In this document: piece after piece, positions 58,375 through 64,000 of the stretch
Numbering within the stretch: position 1 is the first letter of the stretch
Layout of the letters: each line of letters begins with the position of its first letter
Origin: Rhizoctonia solani
Taxonomy: Eukaryota; Basidiomycota; Agaricomycetes; Cantharellales; Ceratobasidiaceae
Reading direction: 5' to 3'
Assembly: GCF_016906535.1 (NCBI RefSeq)
Contig: NC_057379.1
Coordinates: 310,001 to 374,000 of the forward strand
Length of the DNA: 64,000 bases
Notes under the pieces: generated by a model
What the model saw: only the letters and a program-made list of their open reading frames with translations
The model's database searches: none
What the model was told of the DNA's origin: nothing
Made by a program: the position numbers and the translations under genes

Positions 58375-58680
58375 TGTACACCACTGTAAGGTGGGTACTT
58401 GCTAGTGGCAGGCGCTTAAGGCTGTAACTACTACAGACACTGTCTTTCTAATCTACTATCTAAGGCTATACTACTACTGCTTATGGCAGTCTACTACTAC
58501 TGTTATCAATGAAGGGGCCTTAGGCCTGGGAGGTGTGATGAGTGAATAAGGGGGGTTAGTGTGACTACTGATACTGGGGGCTGGCTACTTAGCTGGCTGG
58601 ATACCTTCTCTAATGGGTAAGAGACAAGGTAAAATTGACTTGGGATCTCCAAGCAATTTTCCTGCTGTTTATATAGACAC
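58375..58680 (-). repeat. Partial inverted copy of the nested LTR
   Basis: It begins TGTACACCACTGTAAGG, the reverse complement of the end of the LTR at 57557-58117, and continues to CTGTTTATATAGACA near 58677, where similarity stops. Confidence 0.72.
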
Positions 58681-59514
58681 TGGTATGGATATATGTCATA
58701 ACCCATATCTGGAGGGGTTATTACCATATATATCCACTGTCAAAGATAAATATAGTATATATTATGCACAGTGATATATTAATAATATAAGTTGCTGGGG
58801 GACATTGCACTCCCCCGCCCCCCTAGCTGCAGGCCAATGTTAATGGAGCCCGCGGGCAAGGTCTGAATATTATATTATTATAGAAGAGATTATGTCATCC
58901 CCCCCCACCTCAAATCCATAGTAGTTTAGTATAGTATTTGATAAAGGACTGGAGGGGGGGAGGTCATGTGACCTGGACTTAGAGAATATCACTAAGTCCA
59001 GCCATGTTGACCATAAGTCTCTTATATGTAGGAACTCGGAGGTTCTGAGTGCATATGTGCAAGTATATGCGTGCTTGCGGTCATGTTGGTGTGCAACATG
59101 AGTGTGCTGGAGGCTTGACAAGGTCAGGACTCATGGAAAGAATGGAGTGGGTTGTGACATTGCCCCCCTTTTTGCACACAGTTTAGGGGACATGAACTTG
59201 TGCCATTATAAATGATGTCTGGATAGATCTCTTATTAGGTGTCAAGTTCTCCTAGGTAAGATTGTGCACTGAGTTGTTCTGAGATCACCTGACTTGTTCT
59301 TGGTCATGTGATCCTTGTTGGAATGTTGTTTTCTTCCTGTGGGAAAGTTCCCACACTACTGTCCTTGTAAGGTGGCTTCTCAAATCTTCTGGAAGTTCCT
59401 GGTTAGCAACATATTTTATGGTTTGCTTGGTTACAGTATGGTGCCATTTTATTGATCAGAAGAAATTGGTAGAGTGAGTCATTTTCCTCTGACTCAGTCT
59501 CTTGGCCCCTGTGG
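58681..59514. other. Upstream region of the Rep-like gene
   Basis: It holds a hairpin-forming sequence at 58687-58735, an AT-rich stretch, and C-rich and G-rich runs near 58810 and 58955. No gene is seen. The left border of the Rep-bearing unit should lie in this stretch but I could not place it. Confidence 0.45.
58687..58735. repeat. Imperfect stem-loop
   Basis: GGATATATG and ATAACCC on the left pair with GGGTTAT and CATATATATCC on the right, leaving a loop near ATATCTGGAG. The stem is about 18-20 bp with small mismatches. The inner TGTCATAACC also resembles the start of the nested LTR, so the hairpin could have formed from LTR ends. Confidence 0.6.
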
Positions 59515-59520
59515 TATAAA
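59515..59520 (+). promoter_or_regulatory. TATA box of the Rep-like gene
   Basis: TATAAA lies 36-50 bases before two close ATGs (59556 and 59564), a normal distance for a TATA-driven start. Confidence 0.55.
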
Positions 59521-59563
59521 GAAGAGGGCAGTGGGAGGTGGGATAAGTCATCACCATGTCTCA

Positions 59564-61234
59564 ATGCCCAATTGCCAGCGCCACTCCCTCCACAGTCTTG
59601 AATTCACAGCCTTCAGGCTGTTGGATGCTACCCCCTATATCTCCCCAGTTGCATCTATTGTGTGGCAGAGTCAAGAGCTGCCTCTGTCACAGCTTACTCC
59701 CAGGGCTCTCAAAAGAAGGTTGGATCTGGACTCTCAAGAAGAAGGAGTAAGTGGTCTTGTTTGGTGGCAAAGATCCTTTTTGTTAAAGACAACTGTATAG
59801 TCACAGATATCCTGCATGCTTCCCCCCTTGTCCAGGCGTTGGTTAGCAGTGCCCAGCGACAGGGAAGGCTCAGAAGATGGAGGAAACTCCATTGTCCCAT
59901 TCATGGCTCCATTGGAGTCAAGGGAATCTACTGTTCCTGCAGCCCCTGAAGGGGAGGAGGACATTGGGGTTCTTCCCCAAGACGGAAGGCAATTCCGTTG
60001 TAAGGGGAAGTGTTATCTTCTCACTTATGCTTGTTATGTCAAGAGTGAGGAGACAAGGGAAACCTCTTGTCATGAGGTTATAAAAGAGTAAGTAGTCATA
60101 TCAAGGATGTTTTTTCTTTTACTGAAGTTTATCCAAGTCTTGTAGATCATCTTCTTACTCTGAAAAGTGGGGGTAATTCCCTTTTGGAGTATGCCATGGG
60201 AGTCACTGAGTCCCATGACCTAAGGGAAGGTGAATGGCAACCTGATTGGCATTGCCATGTCATAGTTTGGGCCAGGACCCTTATCTCATCAGAGGGCCTG
60301 AACCTGTGGAAGTATAAAGGAGTACGCCCCCATGAGCGTCTTCTTTTACTTAAAGATGATAAGGGGAGGTTTGCCCCTTTATCAGCCTATGAGTACCTCA
60401 AGAAGGAGGCAGATGCCTGGGAGGCACAATATGGAACCCTTACAGAAGAGTTCCTATTGGGTCAATGCCCTGCAGGGCTAAAGGCCAAGACCAATGTAAG
60501 TTGCAAGATATGAAGTGAATTTACTTGCTAATGGTCTTCCTTTTACAGTGCAATGAAGATTTTGCCTATGCAATGGAGGCAGAGGATGCCAAAGGTTTCT
60601 TTGGTTGCTTAAAGGAGCGTCAACCTTGCAATATGGCCATGGGGTATAACAACCTCAAGGCCTTTACTGGTTACTTCTACAGGGATAAGGGCGCCCTTCC
60701 TCAGGGTGTATGTGAACCCAAGGCCCTTAAGAAGTAAGTATCCTTTCTTCTTATGGCAGAAGGGAGTATTGACATGTTGTTGCCAGGGCTACAGTCAATT
60801 TGCCACCTGGTGTTCAGGAGTGGGTTACCTCCAATATATTGGAGCGTGACCCTGAATCTGATTGTGGTAAGATTCTTGTTTTGTGGGGTCCCTCAGAGAC
60901 AGGGAAATCAGCCCTTGCTTGTTCTTGGGGTCACCACATTAGGTTCAGACAGAACTTGAACTCTGATGAGTTTAGTGACCATCCTATGGTTCAGTATGCA
61001 GTGCTGGATGATATGGATTGGTCCAAGATTCCTTTGAAGATGTGGGTGCAGGAAGATTTCAACTTCTGCACTAGTTACAGATCAGAGCACCATTGTCAAT
61101 GGGGGCGTTCTACTGTTCTATGTTCCAATTCTAAACCTTCTGTATTTGCTGATTGTAGTTATGCCACAGTTGATGGCAAGAATTGGATTGACACCAATTG
61201 CACTTTTGTGTATATTGGTGATAAGCTGTATTAG
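59564..61234 (+). CDS. Rep-like protein: HUH endonuclease plus superfamily 3 helicase, five exons
   Basis: Such proteins start rolling-circle replication in circular single-stranded DNA viruses and related elements. At least five exons with GT-AG introns of 40-70 bp are visible (introns near 59749-59810, 60088-60128, 60497-60548 and 60733-60789). Motifs in order are YLLTYA (motif I), WHCHVIVW (motif II, His-x-His), YRDK (motif III, the Tyr that nicks DNA), GPSETGKS (Walker A), AVLDDMDW (Walker B) and CSNS (motif C). All catalytic residues appear intact and no stop breaks the exons. The start is uncertain: ATG 59564 is in frame, while 59556 has the better context but another frame. Spacing and motifs are nearest to the gemini-/genomovirus type. 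The introns show long residence in a eukaryotic genome. Confidence 0.8.
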
Positions 61235-61292
61235 CTAGTTCTTCTTCTCCTGTTCTGTACTTGTGGTTTTGTTTGTTCTTTGTTCCTGTCTC

Positions 61293-61298
61293 AATAAA
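61293..61298 (+). promoter_or_regulatory. Poly(A) signal AATAAA of the Rep-like gene
   Basis: A canonical AATAAA lies 59 bases after the Rep-like stop codon, within the 213-bp space between the two convergent genes. Confidence 0.6.
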
Positions 61299-61447
61299 AG
61301 CATCTTTTCCTTTCATCCATTTGGCACTTAGAGATAAAATGATTTTTGGAAGATCAGATAAGACAGATGGTTACTGAGGAGGAGCAAACATTGGAAGAGA
61401 AGGAAGAAGAGAAGCATGTAAGGTTATTGGATGGAATGTTACATATT

Positions 61448-62756
61448 TCACCACATTCCATCAGCATAATCCAAGGGATTCCATTTGTTCATGGCCTTGT
61501 TACTTTCAAGGTCAGACTCATGTCCTCCTTCATCACTTGGTTCATGGATTGCTAAGTTGGATATACTTCTGCTCAGGTCATTCTGAGCTGCTTGCATGGC
61601 CCATTGTTTGAGCCAGTCATGTAGATCCTCTATGCTCATTTTGCGTTCTAGGATCATGTAATAGACATCCTCAGGAGTGAGGTTGTCCACATAGCCACCT
61701 AAGCCTGATGGCAGTTTGTTCTTCCAGTTTTCAATTTCCGCAGCCAGCCATTCCCTTACTGTTGAGATTGGTATCCACCATTCAGGATCAATTTCCTCAA
61801 TGTCTAGATGCCATTCTGCCAACTTCCTTGTGTGCTTTAGCACTGGGGCCCTCACTACATCTTCCACAGAGGCACCCACATTACCTCTACACACAAAGAA
61901 CTTGGTACTTTGCATTAGTTTGGGTTGTTTTGGTGGCTCACTGCCAACCCAGCGGAGGTATCCCCTGATTGGACAGCATAGGGTTCTTCCAATCCAGTAG
62001 CACTTCCATTGTTGACCCATTGGTATGTAATCAAGGGTTGCTGAGGGATCAAGTAGTTTGGCATAAGCCTTGGATTGTTGGAAGGAGTCACATCTTGTGA
62101 TGACCTTATGCCATTCATAGATGTTGGTGATAGGGGTTTGATCATTCCCCATGTCCCAGCCCATGGATGGATCTGGGGGTGCCCATTGATCCAGGTTGTC
62201 CTGGGACCAAGGGAACTTGGTCCTGTGCTCACTGGATCTGTCAAGGTGGTAAGAGGTGGCATCTCCAGTGGCCTTGGAGATCCTGGTCTCTGTTCTAATG
62301 GCAGGCATGATGTCTTAGTAATGGGGATGGATAAGAAAGTAGTGGTGCCAGTGGTGGTTTGAGATGACTTCCCAGGCATGGGATGCCTTCCTTTATACCC
62401 TGGGTTGCCAGGACCCTTATCTTTCTGCTTGTCAGACCCTTTATTGCGCTTTGCCCTGGGGTCACATGATTTCCTATGTTCTTCAGTAGAGTGGTTGGTT
62501 CTCCCACACACCTCACATTGGATTTCAGTAGACCCTGATTTATTGGAATTGGATTCACTGTTGTTCTCAGCCTCCCAGAGGGAAGACAAGGGAAGAATTT
62601 TATCCAATTGATCAATCACTTCCTGAGAAATACCTTGATCCAGCATTTCCTGTTCCATCTTTAGATGGTTGTCAATATGTTTCTCCAACCTTTTGACTCC
62701 CATTACTAGTTCCATTAAGAATCCATAGACCTTTTGGGTACTTGTAAGGTGGTCAT
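61448..62756 (-). CDS. Convergent partner ORF of the Rep-like gene, cut by an LTR insertion
   Basis: Function not recognised. Two open frames on the minus strand are probably joined by an intron near 62300-62370, which has a TACTAAG branch site and a TAG acceptor. The upstream part has a Cys/His cluster (CEVCGRTNHSTEEHRKSC) followed by a Lys/Arg-rich stretch, suggesting nucleic-acid binding. The downstream part has many Trp residues (WKCYWIGRTLCCPIRGYLRW, EWWIPISTVREWL), acidic helices and ends at 61448. The upstream frame stays open to 62756, where the chromovirus LTR starts, so the N-terminus is missing here. The ambisense layout, with 3' ends facing those of Rep, is like the Rep/capsid layout of CRESS viruses. 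No capsid similarity is visible, so a capsid role is not claimed. Confidence 0.6.
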
Positions 62757-63349
62757 TGTCCTAGATGTCCGTTAGGGCGTCAAGGGGGATGGCGCTTGTG
62801 GCCGCAATGTACAATGAGAAGGTTGCTTAAGGCAACGACGAACCTAACTACGGCAACAAGCAGCTATCCTACAACAACAAGACCGCGTAAGGCAGTGACA
62901 AGCTATCTAAGTACAGCAACAAAATCCGCTTAAGGCGGTGTAGACTATCTAAGTAGCTAAACTAAGTATTTACTGGGCTGTAGGGCCCTTGTACACTGAG
63001 TAGGATGCAACAAGAGGTAATTGACCTGGGTGTTACCATGGTCGGTTGGCCTCCTTATATATTCTACAGGTGAACTATTTACAAATACATTATATGCAAT
63101 TCCTAATCAAATAAGAACCCTGTTCTGCAGTTGGCCTTACTCATGCATACGTGTCACTGACATGTCATAATGATGTCATCAAGTGGAGGTGGCTGCGTGT
63201 GCTGAGGTAAGTGCGGGTGGGGACGTGGCTTGGCGCTTAGCGTATGATATAAGCGCCAAAGTCACGTGATTGAAAATGTTGTCCGTTTGGTTTTGTTTAA
63301 ATTCAAGAAAATGGGAATAAATTCCCTGGTATTGAGTGTGTCTACAACA
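62757..63349 (-). mobile_element. 3' LTR of the resident chromovirus
   Basis: About 593 bp, starting TGTCCTAGATG and ending GTCTACAACA on the plus strand. It adjoins the polypurine tract and polyprotein end, which marks it as the 3' LTR of a minus-strand element continuing past the window. Its outer end at 62757 touches the flanking bases GTCAT (possible target duplication). It contains several short GCTTAAGGC palindromes. Confidence 0.85.
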
Positions 63350-64000
63350 CTGCCCCCCCTCTAAGGGCCTTGGCAACGCCAAGGGCCTTCCTTTTCATTT
63401 CCTTTTCAAATTTTTCTAGGATTTTTTTGGCGTTTTTGAGGTTCTCCCTTGGTTCCCAGGTATTCTCTTCTGATCTGTAGCCTTTCCATTTTACCCTAAA
63501 AAACCACTTCCCGTTCCTTTCTTCCATGTCTGTGATCCCTTCAACTTTGTATTCTTCTTCTCCATCCATGGTGACAGGTGGTGGCCGGTTCTCAAAGTTG
63601 CGCTTTTTGTCCCTTTTGACTTTTGACAGAAGACCCATGTAGAAAACGTTGTGGATTCTCATTGTGGGCGGGAGTTCCAGGCGGTATGCTCTGTTGGAGA
63701 TTTTCTTGGTTACTTTGAAGGGGCCTAGGCGTTGTTTGGTTAGCTTTGGACTAAGGGTCTTCAGCTTCACGTTTTTGGCGTCTAGCCAGGCTTCCTCCCC
63801 AATTTTGAACTCAATTGGTTCTCCTACTTCTCCGGCCACCATGCGTGTCTTTGATTGCCAGAGTGCTGCCTCTATTTCCCGCCATTGTTCTTCCATCTGA
63901 GTTGCTAGATTGTCTGCCTCGGGGACGTCTGTTGGGACATTACTTGGAGTCAAGGAAGGTTCCCAGCCGTATAGTGCCTTAAAGGGGGATTTGCCTGTTG
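63342..64000 (-). CDS. Ty3/gypsy chromovirus polyprotein, C-terminal part (integrase end and chromodomain)
   Basis: The frame is open to the window edge. It starts here within the integrase C-terminal region (TGKSPFKALYGWEP, then FKIGEEAWLDAKNVKLK). A GPF segment (KQRLGPFKVTKKISNRAYRL) and LPPTMRIHNVFYMGLLSK follow, which are typical of this family. The chromodomain has EYKVEGITDMEE and FFRVKWKGYRSEENTWEP with the aromatic cage residues in place. It directs integration to marked chromatin. The stop at 63342 lies a few bases inside the LTR. No frameshift is seen in the part present, so the copy may be recent. Reverse transcriptase and the 5' LTR should lie beyond 64000. Confidence 0.88.
   Translation of the reverse strand, partial: TGKSPFKALYGWEPSLTPSNVPTDVPEADNLATQMEEQWREIEAALWQSKTRMVAGEVGEPIEFKIGEEAWLDAKNVKLKTLSPKLTKQRLGPFKVTKKISNRAYRLELPPTMRIHNVFYMGLLSKVKRDKKRNFENRPPPVTMDGEEEYKVEGITDMEERNGKWFFRVKWKGYRSEENTWEPRENLKNAKKILEKFEKEMKRKALGVAKALRGGAVL
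63350..63362 (-). promoter_or_regulatory. Polypurine tract of the chromovirus
   Basis: On the minus strand a run of purines (AGAGGGGGGGCAG) ends at the base before the LTR start TGTTG. This is the usual primer site for plus-strand synthesis in LTR retrotransposons. Confidence 0.75.

Noticed and set aside
58858..58880. GAATATTATA-type sequence resembling the CRESS nonanucleotide TAATATTAC
   Set aside because: It matches incompletely, has no flanking stem, and lies in AT-rich sequence where such matches are expected by chance.
61448..62756. Reading the Cys/His ORF as gag of the neighbouring chromovirus
   Set aside because: It lies outside the 3' LTR of that element, so it cannot belong to that copy, and its Cys/His spacing is not the usual retroviral CCHC knuckle.

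Overview
The window reads as nuclear DNA of a filamentous basidiomycete, most likely an Agaricomycete close to Rhizoctonia/Ceratobasidiaceae. The reasons are genes cut by many 45-70 bp GT-AG introns, a Plavaka-type DNA transposon with a DUF6532 partner gene, a chromodomain Ty3/gypsy element, and a kinase with an MLKL-like N-terminal helical region. The species is inferred from gene style only; no search was possible.

Layout. 1-2647: no gene recognised. 2648-3097: small intron-rich Cys/His protein. 3972-20490: four paralogous RBR (RING1-IBR-RING2) ubiquitin-ligase-like genes on the minus strand. The first has Ser where the catalytic RING2 Cys should be. The second is split by a 7.7-kb Plavaka transposon (7317-15010) lying inside an intron at a TA target. 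21146-21227: tRNA-Ser(AGA). 21508-30756, all minus strand: a membrane-anchored GMC oxidoreductase, an SLC4/BOR1-type anion transporter and a DUF2264 protein. 31601-33736: an MLKL-like protein with a degenerate (pseudo)kinase domain. It is followed by two small paralogues that both begin MGCIPS, a dual-acylation signal (33948-36165).

38406-39534: a basic, proline-rich probable nuclear protein with many CDK-type sites. 40421-48256: three paralogous aminoglycoside-phosphotransferase-fold (APH) genes, the middle one broken by an in-frame TGA, with a UDP-glycosyltransferase gene between the first and second. A 207-bp inverted-repeat element (46238-46444) lies between the second and third. 49308-51395: a DCP1-like mRNA decapping gene. 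51396-54276: no gene seen.

54277-64000 is a nest of repeats. It holds a long palindrome carrying a solo LTR with a GTGTG target duplication, a second LTR itself carrying a nested solo LTR of another family (TTAGC duplication), and the 3' end of a chromovirus with its 3' LTR. Between the LTRs lies an unusual intron-containing gene for a CRESS-DNA-virus-like Rep (HUH endonuclease plus superfamily 3 helicase). A convergent ORF on the other strand carries a Cys/His cluster and is cut off by the chromovirus insertion. This Rep-bearing unit, the MLKL-like pseudokinase and the decayed RBR array are the most interesting parts. The gene links described here are mostly tandem paralogy; no clear biosynthetic cluster is shown.
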